Below are positions 1 to 6,395 of a DNA stretch of 8,738 nt, one piece after another. Made by a program: the position numbers and the translations under genes. How positions within the stretch are numbered: position 1 is the stretch's first letter; each line of letters begins with the position of its first letter. The stretch is taken from the NCBI GenBank assembly GCA_020433785.1, contig JAGRCC010000647.1:1-8738 (forward strand). The letters run 5' to 3'. The notes beneath the pieces are model-generated. The model did no database searches, was not told the origin of the DNA, and worked only from the letters and a program-made list of their open reading frames with translations. This DNA is from Anaerolineae bacterium (GTDB lineage Bacteria > Chloroflexota > Anaerolineae > 4572-78 > J111).

Positions 1-1946
1 AGGTTGGTATCCATATGGCGCGCTTCAAAGAGATCTTTGAGCTGGTCAAACGTGGCATCAACCGCCGCCGGGCTGTTTGATGTCGTTCGCACCAGCAGCC
101 GGGTGGCCTCTTGATACTGCTTGGTGGCGGCGGCGACAGCCTCTAGCGGCGCATAAATCGGGGTGGAGTTGAAACCGTCGTTAAAGATAACCTGGAAAAG
201 TCCGATGACCTGCCAGTCGGCATCGCCTAACTCAAACATATTCAGGGTCAGGGTGTCGCCCAGCGCGATGTCGAAATCATCGGCCATATCCTGGCTGATG
301 ACGATGACCCGGCCATCGCCCGGTTCAAACCAGCGGCCGGTCAGCAGCAGCGGTCGAAAGTAGTCGCTTTCAGCCGGGATGCCGATTACCTCCGCGCCGA
401 TGCCGGCCTCTTTCAACCGCTCGCCTTCCTTTAGAACAGCGGTCGGGGCGATGTACCACGTTTCCGTATCGGCTATGCCCGATATCTGGCGCAGCATACG
501 CGCCACGCGGTTGGTGGATTGCGCCTCCTCAAAGCCCAGGTGCAGGTCGTAATGCTGCCGGTTCAGATCGGTGTCCAGGGTGTAAGTCAGCGAAGCGGAT
601 AATGTCATCACAATCAAAAACATCGTGCCTGCGCTAATCAACGCCACCTGAGTTAGTGTGAGGCGTCCCTTGCGGCGAAACATATTGCCCAGCGCGATGG
701 CATACGACGAGGTCAAGATGCGGCTACCAATCTGCTCGATCAGGCGGTCGAAGCGGTTCGAGCCGAAGTCGCCGCCGAGGCCATAGGTGGCGATGGCCGC
801 TCGCACGGTCATCGTCGCCCCGGTCAACACCGGCCACAGCGCAGCCAGGGCGGGAATGAGCGTCGCCGCACCCACTTGAAAAGCGACCGCTCGCAGCGAG
901 ACCTGGAAAATGTCGTAGTTGATGTTAAAGGCGTTCAAAAACCACTGGCTTAAGCCAAACGCGGCCAGCGCGCCCAGCGGCATCGCCACAATGAAGGCCA
1001 GCAAGCCGTAAATCAGCACCGTCGTCAGATAAAGCATTAAAATCACGCCGGTGCCGCCGCCGATGGCCTTGATCATGCCGATTTGGTTAATCTGCTGGGT
1101 GATGAGCGACGCCATCGTATTGGTCACCAGCACCACACTCATCAACAGCGCGATTACGGCTAAGACCTGCAAAACGATGGTTAGCCCTTCCAAAAATCCA
1201 CGGCCCCAGTGCTCGACCGGGTTCTGGTAGAATGTAAACGCAACCCCCACCCCTTCTTTGCCCAGCCGGTCCTTAATCTCCGAGGCGACCTCGCGGGCCA
1301 AATCATCGCTGTAGGGTGTAACTCGAACCCGCAGCACGCCAAACTCGCCCTCGGGGATGTTGAAGCGTTCCAACCCTTTGGCGTCGCTGTAGAAGACAGC
1401 CGGGCCGCCGAAATCGGGCGGATGAACAAAGGCGGACCGAATTTTACCGGTAACGGACAGCGGCCGGTCGGTTTTGTCCAGTTCAAAAATCACCTGCCCG
1501 CCCAGCTCTATACCAAACGCAGCGCTCGACAGGCGCTCGACAGCCAGATTGTCATTATCGGGCCAGGTGCCTTCTTTAAGCTCAAGAACATCATACTTCT
1601 GCTCATCGTAATCATCGCGCATCTCTAAAAAACCGGCCTGCCATTCATCGTCCGGCTGAAGCTTATAGCGGATCGGCACCGAGTTCGAGACTTCGATGTC
1701 GTCGACCCCATCGATATTGGTCAGGCGATCGGCCACATCGCGCGTGATGCGCTCGGTGAGGTTGATGGTGATATGCGATGGCTGGCTGGCCTGGTGCGAG
1801 CGATCCATACCGGGCAGGAGTTGATCGACCATCCCAAAGATAGCGCCGATAGCAAACACGCCCACGGCAATGCTCAACACCGCCAGCAGTGTACGAATTT
1901 TGTTGTGCCACAGATCAAACCAAACTTTGTTCCAGATGACGTTCAT
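1..1946 (-). CDS. MacB/FtsX-like ABC transporter permease (C-terminus beyond window)
   Basis: This is the membrane subunit of an ABC transporter of the MacB/LolC/FtsX superfamily. Such proteins couple a cytoplasmic ATPase to extracytoplasmic movements in efflux or lipoprotein handling; the substrate here is unknown. The frame is open for 648 codons from ATG 1946 to the window edge without a stop or frameshift. AAAGGA lies 6 bases upstream of the ATG. TM1 is at about residues 19-39, followed by a MacB-PCD-like extracytoplasmic domain (about 45-245). Three TM segments follow at about 254-277, 302-325 and 352-376. The FtsX-type coupling stretch QIGMIKAIGG lies at 288-297. A second half begins with TM5 at about 430-452 and another extracytoplasmic domain. 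The usual last three TM helices are missing because the window ends. No ATPase gene is visible here; it may lie downstream, beyond position 1. The family is secure, the role is not. Confidence 0.93.
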   Translation of the reverse strand, partial: MNVIWNKVWFDLWHNKIRTLLAVLSIAVGVFAIGAIFGMVDQLLPGMDRSHQASQPSHITINLTERITRDVADRLTNIDGVDDIEVSNSVPIRYKLQPDDEWQAGFLEMRDDYDEQKYDVLELKEGTWPDNDNLAVERLSSAAFGIELGGQVIFELDKTDRPLSVTGKIRSAFVHPPDFGGPAVFYSDAKGLERFNIPEGEFGVLRVRVTPYSDDLAREVASEIKDRLGKEGVGVAFTFYQNPVEHWGRGFLEGLTIVLQVLAVIALLMSVVLVTNTMASLITQQINQIGMIKAIGGGTGVILMLYLTTVLIYGLLAFIVAMPLGALAAFGLSQWFLNAFNINYDIFQVSLRAVAFQVGAATLIPALAALWPVLTGATMTVRAAIATYGLGGDFGSNRFDRLIEQIGSRILTSSYAIALGNMFRRKGRLTLTQVALISAGTMFLIVMTLSASLTYTLDTDLNRQHYDLHLGFEEAQSTNRVARMLRQISGIADTETWYIAPTAVLKEGERLKEAGIGAEVIGIPAESDYFRPLLLTGRWFEPGDGRVIVISQDMADDFDIALGDTLTLNMFELGDADWQVIGLFQVIFNDGFNSTPIYAPLEAVAAATKQYQEATRLLVRTTSNSPAAVDATFDQLKDLFEARHMDTN

Positions 1947-1966
1947 TGCGGGTCCTTTCGTAAGCT

Positions 1967-2230
1967 TTAAGCTATCAGCTGTCAGCGGTCAGCTCTTTTC
2001 AAACTTGAGAGTGACACCTGAGACAATCGATGTTGCCATGCGTAGGCTAAGGCTAAGGCTGAGGCTAAGCAGGTAAATTCAGGTGAGCCGCCACACGCTC
2101 AAGAAATCAGCACGTTTTCTTTCCTTTTTTCTTAGCCTTAGCCTAATTTACGCTTTGAGAATTGCCTGAGTAGAAGTTACAAGCTGATAACTGAATGCTG
2201 AATGCTGATAGCTGATGGCTGACCGCTTAA
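1967..2230. repeat. Nested palindrome, outer arms of heptamer repeats
   Basis: The gap between the permease start and the LuxR stop is an inverted structure. The left arm (1967-1993) is TTAAGC plus three heptamers, TATCAGC, TGTCAGC and GGTCAGC. The right arm (2183-2230) is six heptamers of the complementary type (GCTGATA, ACTGAAT, GCTGAAT, GCTGATA, GCTGATG, GCTGACC) followed by GCTTAA. The innermost 27 bases of the two arms match at 21 of 27 positions when one is reverse-complemented. All mismatches fall in the two variable bases of each heptamer. The right end reaches into the LuxR stop codon (2227-2229). It could be a REP/MITE-like element or act as a transcript end. No coding potential was seen. 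Confidence 0.8.
2040..2153. repeat. Inner inverted repeat of GGCTAA hexamers
   Basis: Inside the outer palindrome are four tandem hexamers at 2045-2068 (GGCTAA, GGCTAA, GGCTGA, GGCTAA). Opposite them at 2131-2143 is CTTAGCCTTAGCC, a perfect 13-base reverse complement of 2045-2057. The arms are extended by GCGTA (2040-2044) and TACGC (2149-2153), with five extra bases on the right side. The hexamer word differs from the outer heptamer word, so the two arm pairs arose independently or by nested insertion. A transcript could fold into a long hairpin. Function unknown. Confidence 0.78.
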
Positions 2231-2466
2231 AATTGCTCGCTCAGAAGATTCGGCTGAGGTGTTACCCCCAACGTATAGGCCTTCAACGCCGCCTGCGTGC
2301 GATTGCGAACGTTCAGCTTGCCGAAGATATTGTACACATGCCGCTTAACCGTATTCTCCTGGATAGTTAACTGCTGGCTGATCTCCCGATTCGACGCGCC
2401 GGAGGCCAGCCAATGCAGCACCTCCAATTCGCGTTCACTGAGCGGTTCAACATAGCGTTGCATCAT
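2227..2466 (-). CDS. Stand-alone LuxR-type (GerE) helix-turn-helix protein, 79 aa
   Basis: This is a predicted DNA-binding transcription regulator consisting only of the GerE/LuxR C-terminal domain. LSERELEVLHWLASG (9-23), the SNREISQQL helix (25-33) and NTVKRHVYNIFGKLNVRNRT (38-57, with the recognition helix) are close to the ends of MalT/LAL regulators. The ATPase and TPR regions of those roughly 900-residue proteins are absent, and no remnant is visible upstream. An in-frame TGA directly precedes the tandem ATG ATG, so the protein truly starts here. AGGAA spacing favours the second ATG (2463). It is a miniature autonomous regulator or, less likely, the last piece of a decayed LAL gene; the tidy start and spacing argue for function. 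Upstream at 2673-2731 is an 11-bp repeat array like those of the local two-component system. Confidence 0.85.
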   Translation of the reverse strand: MMQRYVEPLSERELEVLHWLASGASNREISQQLTIQENTVKRHVYNIFGKLNVRNRTQAALKAYTLGVTPQPNLLSEQF

Positions 2467-2560
2467 TCATTCCTTTCCTTGGCTTAGTATTCGTAAGCGT
2501 TCAGGCCAGGCATTATCGGTTAGTCGCTTACATTTTGTCCTTCAGAATTCTTGAATACCG

Positions 2561-2682
2561 TAATTAACCTGAGTTCGATAATTAGACAGAATTTACAAGA
2601 TTGAAAAGATTTCTACTTAATTTCATCTTATAAATCCTGTTAATTCTGTCCATTTTCCTAAACTCCGAACTGAGGTTAATTA
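2561..2682. repeat. Imperfect palindromic element with two nested arm pairs
   Basis: The outer arms are TAATTAACCTGAGTTCG (2561-2577) and its inverted copy at 2666-2682, matching 16 of 17. The inner arms are GACAGAATTTACAAGATT (2585-2602) and AATCCTGTTAATTCTGTC (2633-2650), matching 16 of 18. The size of about 120 bp, the terminal inverted arms and the absence of an ORF resemble a MITE or REP-like element. The inner word (an AGGATTAACAG type) recalls palindromic intergenic sequences seen in many environmental genomes, but that is from memory. No clear target-site duplication was identified. The right end lies five bases from an 11-bp repeat array. Confidence 0.75.
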
Positions 2683-2731
2683 TTAACTGTGAAGACATTG
2701 TGAAGGAATATTGGATATTTTATGGATAGTT
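2673..2731 (-). promoter_or_regulatory. Third 11-bp repeat array; possible promoter of the LuxR gene
   Basis: Repeats begin at 2688, 2699, 2710 and 2721: TGTGAAGACAT, TGTGAAGGAAT, ATTGGATATTT and TATGGATAGTT. A weak fifth unit may start at 2732. All four carry TGRA at positions 3-6, as in the arrays at 5187 and 8202. With the 9-bp spacing of those two, the -10 on the minus strand would be TAACCT (2678-2673). It keeps the first two and the last base of TATAAT and lies inside the outer arm of the adjacent palindrome. AATAAT (2684-2679) is an alternative but sits very close to the array. A transcript would reach LuxR after about 200 nt. Phase is clear; promoter activity is an inference. Confidence 0.5.
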
Positions 2732-2847
2732 TTTGAGGGTTGTTGTTTTAAATGAACCAAGTATGAATTTTGTGACAGTTCCGCCAAAGCGGTTACTACG
2801 AGCGCCTGGCTCCACCTACAGTGACTAATACGACACAGCTCCTAAGA

Positions 2848-2876
2848 AAGTTGTACGGCAATGATGTATACAACTT
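2848..2876. promoter_or_regulatory. Perfect 8-bp dyad upstream of the MarR promoter
   Basis: AAGTTGTA (2848-2855) and TACAACTT (2869-2876) are perfect inverted copies with 13 bases between them. Interlaced with them are TACGGCA (2854-2860) and TGCCGTA (2878-2884). The structure ends just before the -35 element at 2885, a place where an operator could act. Centre spacing is wide for a MarR dimer site, so another regulator or an RNA hairpin is equally possible. Confidence 0.45.
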
Positions 2877-2884
2877 CTGCCGTA

Positions 2885-2913
2885 TTGTCATCAGTCCCTG
2901 TTTGTTATACAAT
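2885..2913 (+). promoter_or_regulatory. Sigma70-type promoter for the MarR gene
   Basis: The -35 TTGTCA (2885-2890) and -10 TACAAT (2908-2913) each differ from consensus at one base and are separated by exactly 17 bases. Transcription would begin near 2920, giving a leader of about 110 nt before the MarR start. This is the best-matching housekeeping-type promoter in the window. Confidence 0.6.
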
Positions 2914-2930
2914 AGCTTTGTCTAAGCATT

Positions 2931-2981
2931 TAAGTAACTTAGTTTTTATATATTTTAGTAAATAATTATCTTAGTAAATAA
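2931..2981. promoter_or_regulatory. Candidate MarR autoregulatory repeats in the leader
   Basis: The palindrome TAAGTAACTTA (2931-2941) lies just downstream of the predicted transcription start. It is followed by two copies of TTAGTAAATAA at 2955-2965 and 2971-2981, 16 bases apart. MarR-family proteins commonly bind AT-rich palindromes overlapping their own promoter, so this is a plausible operator region. The assignment depends only on position and symmetry. Confidence 0.4.
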
Positions 2982-3029
2982 GACAAACCAGATTGTAAGC
3001 GAGAAAACCTAACTTGTCAAGAGGGAATT

Positions 3030-3497
3030 TTGAACAGAGACGAATTGTTGTTGGCCCTGCAAGGGGCTGGACGCGCCCATAGCACCGCCACCATAATGTT
3101 TCACACAGCGATGGCCGCCTATTTTGGGCTAAGCGCAACAGATTGGAAATGTGGCGACATTATTGCTCAGAAAGGTCCTTTAACCGCCGGGCAACTGGCC
3201 GAACTGACCGGCCTAACGACCGGAGCGATCACCGGCTTAGTTGACCGACTGGAGAAGGTCGGTATTGCCATCCGCCGACCAGACCCAAATGACCGGCGGC
3301 GAGTCTTTATCGAGTCAGCACCGGGTGGAGAGGAAAGGGTTCTTCCCTTGTTTGATTCCCTGATAGAGTCATTTTCAGAAGTAACGGCTCGCTACAGCGA
3401 TGAAGAGCTAGCCCTTATCCTCGATTTTATGCAGCGCAGCGGCACGGCGATGGAACAGGAAGCCGCCAAAATGCGAGCCAAAGCAGGCGGAGGCTAA
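3030..3497 (+). CDS. MarR-family winged-helix transcription regulator, 155 aa
   Basis: A cytoplasmic dimeric regulator that usually represses nearby genes and releases DNA on binding a small ligand. The winged helix spans about residues 45-98: LTAGQLAELTGLTTGAITGL (51-70, with the recognition helix near 62-75), then the wing RRPDPNDRRRVFI (82-94), whose DPNDRR is a family hallmark. Flanking helices (about 1-40 and 100-150) would form the dimer interface. Length is typical of the family. The start is TTG at 3030, with GAGGG four bases upstream and no better ATG nearby. It has its own promoter at 2885-2913 and converges on the DUF2306 gene with only seven bases between stop codons. Candidate targets are itself and the hydrolase operon, not shown by sequence. 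Confidence 0.93.
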   Translation: MNRDELLLALQGAGRAHSTATIMFHTAMAAYFGLSATDWKCGDIIAQKGPLTAGQLAELTGLTTGAITGLVDRLEKVGIAIRRPDPNDRRRVFIESAPGGEERVLPLFDSLIESFSEVTARYSDEELALILDFMQRSGTAMEQEAAKMRAKAGGG

Positions 3498-3504
3498 ACC
3501 CCAA

Positions 3505-4173
3505 CTATTCGCTAATTGTCACCAATTTTTGTCGCGTAGTGTTGATCCAGACCTCGGCGGCGATGAGATGGATGGTAAACCCCAGCCAGAAGGCAATGCC
3601 AAAAAACTCGTGCGGCGATAACGTGGATACGGCGAAAAAGAGGCCAATAATCGGCCGGATGGTCGCCACCGCCAGGCCAATGGCAAAAGCGCGAATCATC
3701 CACTCGCGATGCTGCTTAATCTGATGCCGGCGGATGTGCAGAAAAGCTTTTCCTAAGGCAAATAAGAAAACGAGGGCGAAGAGCGTTGTCGCTGCCGCTT
3801 CGTTAAGGCCACCGATAGCCATTCCAAAAGCGTTCATTATCAGCGCCGAGATGCCAATGACCATCCCCGCAACGATGAACACCCGCCCGCTCCAGCGATG
3901 GATGGTGAGGTATCGCGCCCGAATGTGAGGCATGAATTGCAGCGGACCGAGCACCATAAATAAGCAGCCGGGGATGATATGGGCCAACGTTAAGAGCGAA
4001 TGTTGCCTAAAAGCGGCATCGAACGCGCCAAAGGTCGGATGGACAAGCGGCGGGATAACGTGACCGAGATCTAGCACGCGACGCACCACCGCCGCAACGC
4101 CGATAATCGCCAGGATAATGACGATGCTCCACAGCGTCCGCTCTAGCCAAATCGGTAATCGTATCGTCATCAT
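3505..4173 (-). CDS. DUF2306 family integral membrane protein, 222 aa
   Basis: An inner-membrane protein of unknown biochemical function. About six TM segments are predicted (roughly 12-32, 60-80, 97-117, 127-145, 160-182 and 190-210). Conserved-looking features are GPLQF (76-80), HRWSGR (92-97) and HREWMIR (155-161). Histidines 65, 92, 155 and 202 lie in or next to TM helices, which might allow heme or quinone binding as in cytochrome b561-like proteins; that is speculation. The start ATG overlaps the stop of the upstream hydrolase gene (ATGA, 4 bp), so the two are probably translationally coupled. MMT begins with two ATG codons and either could be used. The family match is by recognition of the motifs, not by a search. 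Confidence 0.82.
   Translation of the reverse strand: MMTIRLPIWLERTLWSIVIILAIIGVAAVVRRVLDLGHVIPPLVHPTFGAFDAAFRQHSLLTLAHIIPGCLFMVLGPLQFMPHIRARYLTIHRWSGRVFIVAGMVIGISALIMNAFGMAIGGLNEAAATTLFALVFLFALGKAFLHIRRHQIKQHREWMIRAFAIGLAVATIRPIIGLFFAVSTLSPHEFFGIAFWLGFTIHLIAAEVWINTTRQKLVTISE
3515..3531 (+). terminator. Weak hairpin plus T-run after MarR
   Basis: AATTG (3515-3519) and CAATT (3524-3528) form a five-base stem with loop TCAC, continuing directly into a short T-run (3527-3531) on the plus strand. It lies inside the 3' end of the convergent DUF2306 gene. The stem is short and AT-rich, so termination would be inefficient. Confidence 0.25.
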
Positions 4174-5141
4174 TTTTCCGTTAGTTCTTGCTGTAAAAAT
4201 TCGATCAGAGCTGTACTGACGGCTTCCGAACGTTCTTCTTGAACCCAGTGTCCGCAGCCCGGCAGTAGTACGACCTCGCGCAGGTTGGGCAGGGTTTCGG
4301 TCATGGGAGCCAAGTTGCTAAACTTTACAGAACAATCGTCCGTGCCGCCGATAAACAGCGTGGGCTGAAGAATCGGGGCGATCGCTTTTTGACCCAATTC
4401 CGTCCAATCACGATCCTTGTTCCGGTAGAAATTCAAAGCCCCGCTAAAGCCGGTGCGTTGATAGGTTGAGGCGTAGTAATCGAGATCGGCCTCGGTTAGC
4501 CAAGGCGGCAGCGAGTCGAAATCGTGCATGTCGTCTAACAGCTTCAGTTCGGCCGGCTTGCCGGTAAAGAGGTAAGACACCAACTCCGGCGGCGCATCGC
4601 CAGATAGCGAGTACAGGAAGAGGCGCAGCGAACGGCGTACATCGGCCTCGAGTTCGGCTTCGGCTAATCCCGGTTGCAAAAAATATTGGAACATCGAAAA
4701 TTTACCCTGCGCCATCCGTTTGACCAGCTGCGAGGGCGGCAGCGGCGGTCGAGGCTGCCAGGCTACGCTCAGCGCCACAACGGCGGAGACGCGCTGCGGA
4801 TACAACTCGGCCACCAGCCAAGCGACATGCGCGCCAATATCGTGGCCGACCACCACCCCTTTTTCAGCGCCCAGAGCATCCAGCAAACCGACAATGTCGG
4901 CGGCCATCGTCAGGGTGCTGTAACTTTGGGTGGCATCGGGGCGCTCGGTAGCGCCGTAGCCGCGCAGATCCGGGGCAACAGCGTGATAGCCCGCCTGCGC
5001 CAGGGCCGGAAGTTGATGACGCCAGGTGTACCACAGCTCAGGAAATCCGTGGATTAAAATAACAGGATGCCCGTGGCCCGCCTCGGCAATGTGCATCGAA
5101 ATGCCATTAGTTTGAATGTTGCGATGGGTAATGTTTGTCAT
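4170..5141 (-). CDS. Alpha/beta hydrolase, soluble epoxide hydrolase-like, 323 aa
   Basis: Probably a cytoplasmic hydrolase that opens epoxides to diols through a covalent ester on an aspartate. HGFPELW (31-37) is the oxyanion-hole HGxP motif. VGHDIGAHVAW (98-108) has Asp101 where epoxide hydrolases have the nucleophile. The catalytic His is 298 in GCGHW and the acid is Asp268 or Asp269. The cap domain (about 130-245) has FQYFLQPG (151-158) and NFYRN (237-241). These match the places of the two epoxide-activating tyrosines (Tyr153, Tyr239), which supports epoxide hydrolase over haloalkane dehalogenase. First gene of an operon with DUF2306. The Shine-Dalgarno is weak. An 11-bp repeat promoter lies at 5172-5230, about 30 bases upstream. 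Substrate unknown. Confidence 0.92.
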   Translation of the reverse strand: MTNITHRNIQTNGISMHIAEAGHGHPVILIHGFPELWYTWRHQLPALAQAGYHAVAPDLRGYGATERPDATQSYSTLTMAADIVGLLDALGAEKGVVVGHDIGAHVAWLVAELYPQRVSAVVALSVAWQPRPPLPPSQLVKRMAQGKFSMFQYFLQPGLAEAELEADVRRSLRLFLYSLSGDAPPELVSYLFTGKPAELKLLDDMHDFDSLPPWLTEADLDYYASTYQRTGFSGALNFYRNKDRDWTELGQKAIAPILQPTLFIGGTDDCSVKFSNLAPMTETLPNLREVVLLPGCGHWVQEERSEAVSTALIEFLQQELTEK

Positions 5142-5171
5142 AGAATTTTACTTAACCTTCCTTTGCCTGAT

Positions 5172-5230
5172 ACCATAGCGTCCAATTGTGAACAAGGTGT
5201 GAACCGATGATGGAGATTCTGCGGAGGTAG
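5172..5230 (-). promoter_or_regulatory. PhoB/OmpR-type operator array and promoter of the hydrolase operon
   Basis: Four tandem 11-bp units start at 5187, 5198, 5209 and 5220: TGTGAACAAGG, TGTGAACCGAT, GATGGAGATTC and TGCGGAGGTAG. On the minus strand the array is followed after exactly 9 bases by TATGGT (5177-5172), a -10-like hexamer. There is no good -35, as expected where an activator replaces it. Transcription would start near 5165 and reach the hydrolase ATG at 5141. The same design stands upstream of the small membrane protein at 8187-8245. PhoB/OmpR-family regulators bind direct repeats with this 11-bp period. The likely binder is the response regulator encoded at 6382-7068; that is an inference. 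Confidence 0.72.
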
Positions 5231-5270
5231 GGGCTTTATGCCTTTGTGGGCCGTAAACGGCGGGGCGCGA

Positions 5271-6395
5271 TCAACCTAACGGTAGGCTGAACCTAATGGT
5301 AGTTCCGGGGGATGCTCCGTCGGGGCTGTGGGCCGATATTTCGCCGCCGTGGGCGACCACCAGATTTTTGGCGATGGCTAAGCCTAAGCCGGTGCCGTGG
5401 GAGTCGCCGGATTTGTAAAAGCGGTCAAAAATGTGGGGGAGAGCTTCGGCGGAAATGCCGGATCCGGTGTCACTGACGGATACTGTGACTTGCTGCTCAT
5501 CCGGGCTCACCTGAGCCTTGACACCCACCTGGCCTCCGACCGGCGTATAACGGAGCGCATTGGCGATCAAGTTAGTCAGGACCTCACGCATCCGCACCGG
5601 GTCCAGATCGAGCAGCGGTATCTCTTCGGAGATGAGCACGGTTAATTCGACTCCGGCTGCCTCGGCCTGGGGGCGAAATGAGGCTGCGGTCTCATCGGCC
5701 AGGATGGCGAAATCGGTGGGTTCACGATGCAGATGCAGCGCGCCGCTTTCGGCCATGGACAGTGTGCGCAGATCATCGATCAGACGAGACAAAACGCGGG
5801 TATCTTCCAGGATAGCGGTCAGGTGGGCATCATCGCGGGGATAGACGCCATCGAGCAGCCCTTCCAGATTGCCCTGAATGACGGTGAGCGGCGTTCGCAG
5901 CTCGTGGGTGACATCGGCCAGCAGGTTGCGCCGCTCAGTTTCGGTCATCTGCAACCGTTCGGCCATCGCGTTGAAAGCCCGCACCAGAGCGCGGACTTCA
6001 GCCGGGCCGCGTTCAAGCGCGCGAGCGGTGTAATCGCCGGCCTCAACCTGGCCCACTACCTCTAGAAGATCGCCAAACGGAACAGTGACCCGTCGCAGCA
6101 GCCAGGCCAGCGAAACAAGTCCCACAAACCCAACGCTTAAACCGGCCAGAAAGATAAACGGCAAGCTCTCTTGCGGCACCCCCAGTCGATCCCAACTGAT
6201 AAAAGCCAGCCAAAAGGCCAGACTGCACAGACCGGTGACCAACATCGCCAAAACAGCAAAGAACGTGATAAATCGCCAGAAGAACTGGCGGCGTAGCTCA
6301 GGGCCGGGTGGTCCATGCGGCGGCCACGGCTCATCTTGGGGCCACCACGGCGGGCGATGACGGCGAAAGTGGCGCGGCATCTTACTCATCCGCAA
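5271..6395 (-). CDS. HAMP-domain sensor histidine kinase, short-loop type, 374 aa
   Basis: Inner-membrane sensor that autophosphorylates on His and passes the phosphate to the adjacent response regulator. Order: a Pro/Trp/His/Arg-rich cytoplasmic tail (1-38), TM1 (about 42-66), a loop of only about 11 residues, TM2 (about 78-99) and HAMP (about 100-152). HisKA follows with His164 in DVTHELRTPL. The ATPase domain has the N box LTNLIANALRY (273-283), G1 SDTGSG (308-313), F box IFDRFYKSG (322-330) and G2 GTGLGLA (334-340). All catalytic motifs are intact. There is almost no extracytoplasmic sensor domain, so it probably senses within the membrane or through a partner protein. The start is TTG 6395, with AGGG seven bases upstream, overlapping the regulator gene by 14 bases; ATG 6389 is an alternative. 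Confidence 0.95.
   Translation of the reverse strand: MRMSKMPRHFRRHRPPWWPQDEPWPPHGPPGPELRRQFFWRFITFFAVLAMLVTGLCSLAFWLAFISWDRLGVPQESLPFIFLAGLSVGFVGLVSLAWLLRRVTVPFGDLLEVVGQVEAGDYTARALERGPAEVRALVRAFNAMAERLQMTETERRNLLADVTHELRTPLTVIQGNLEGLLDGVYPRDDAHLTAILEDTRVLSRLIDDLRTLSMAESGALHLHREPTDFAILADETAASFRPQAEAAGVELTVLISEEIPLLDLDPVRMREVLTNLIANALRYTPVGGQVGVKAQVSPDEQQVTVSVSDTGSGISAEALPHIFDRFYKSGDSHGTGLGLAIAKNLVVAHGGEISAHSPDGASPGTTIRFSLPLG

Larger units (their letters stand above)
2467..3029. other. 563-bp AT-rich regulatory gap between LuxR and MarR genes
   Basis: No convincing coding sequence was seen on either strand. From left to right it holds a short dyad GTAAGCG (2493-2499) / CGCTTAC (2525-2531), a large palindrome (2561-2682) and an 11-bp repeat array (2688-2731). 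These are followed by small potential hairpins CCGC-CAAA-GCGG (2781-2792) and GAGC/GCTC (2800-2812), an 8-bp perfect dyad (2848-2876), a sigma70-type promoter (2885-2913) and AT-rich repeats in the MarR leader (2931-2981). The two flanking genes are divergent, so the gap carries control signals for both. Confidence 0.7.

Noticed and set aside
1181..1628. Open frames on both strands inside the permease region, suggesting a broken permease or extra genes
   Set aside because: The permease frame translates without interruption for 648 codons with family-typical motifs across this stretch; the other frames show no domain and are shadows.
2005..2024. TTGAG/CTGAG words upstream of the permease as a fourth regulator array
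   Set aside because: The spacing is 13 bases and the core TGRA pattern is not kept.
2183..2230. Heptamer repeats as a CRISPR array
   Set aside because: Units are 7 bases and contiguous with no spacers; no cas genes are present.
5187..5204. TGTGAAC pair as a CRP/FNR-type site
   Set aside because: CRP-type sites are inverted (TGTGA with TCACA); here the units are direct repeats with an 11-bp period, which fits PhoB/OmpR-family binding.
5250..5261. GCCGTAAACGGC as a terminator of the kinase gene
   Set aside because: The short hairpin lacks a T-run on the minus strand and is too small to support a terminator call.
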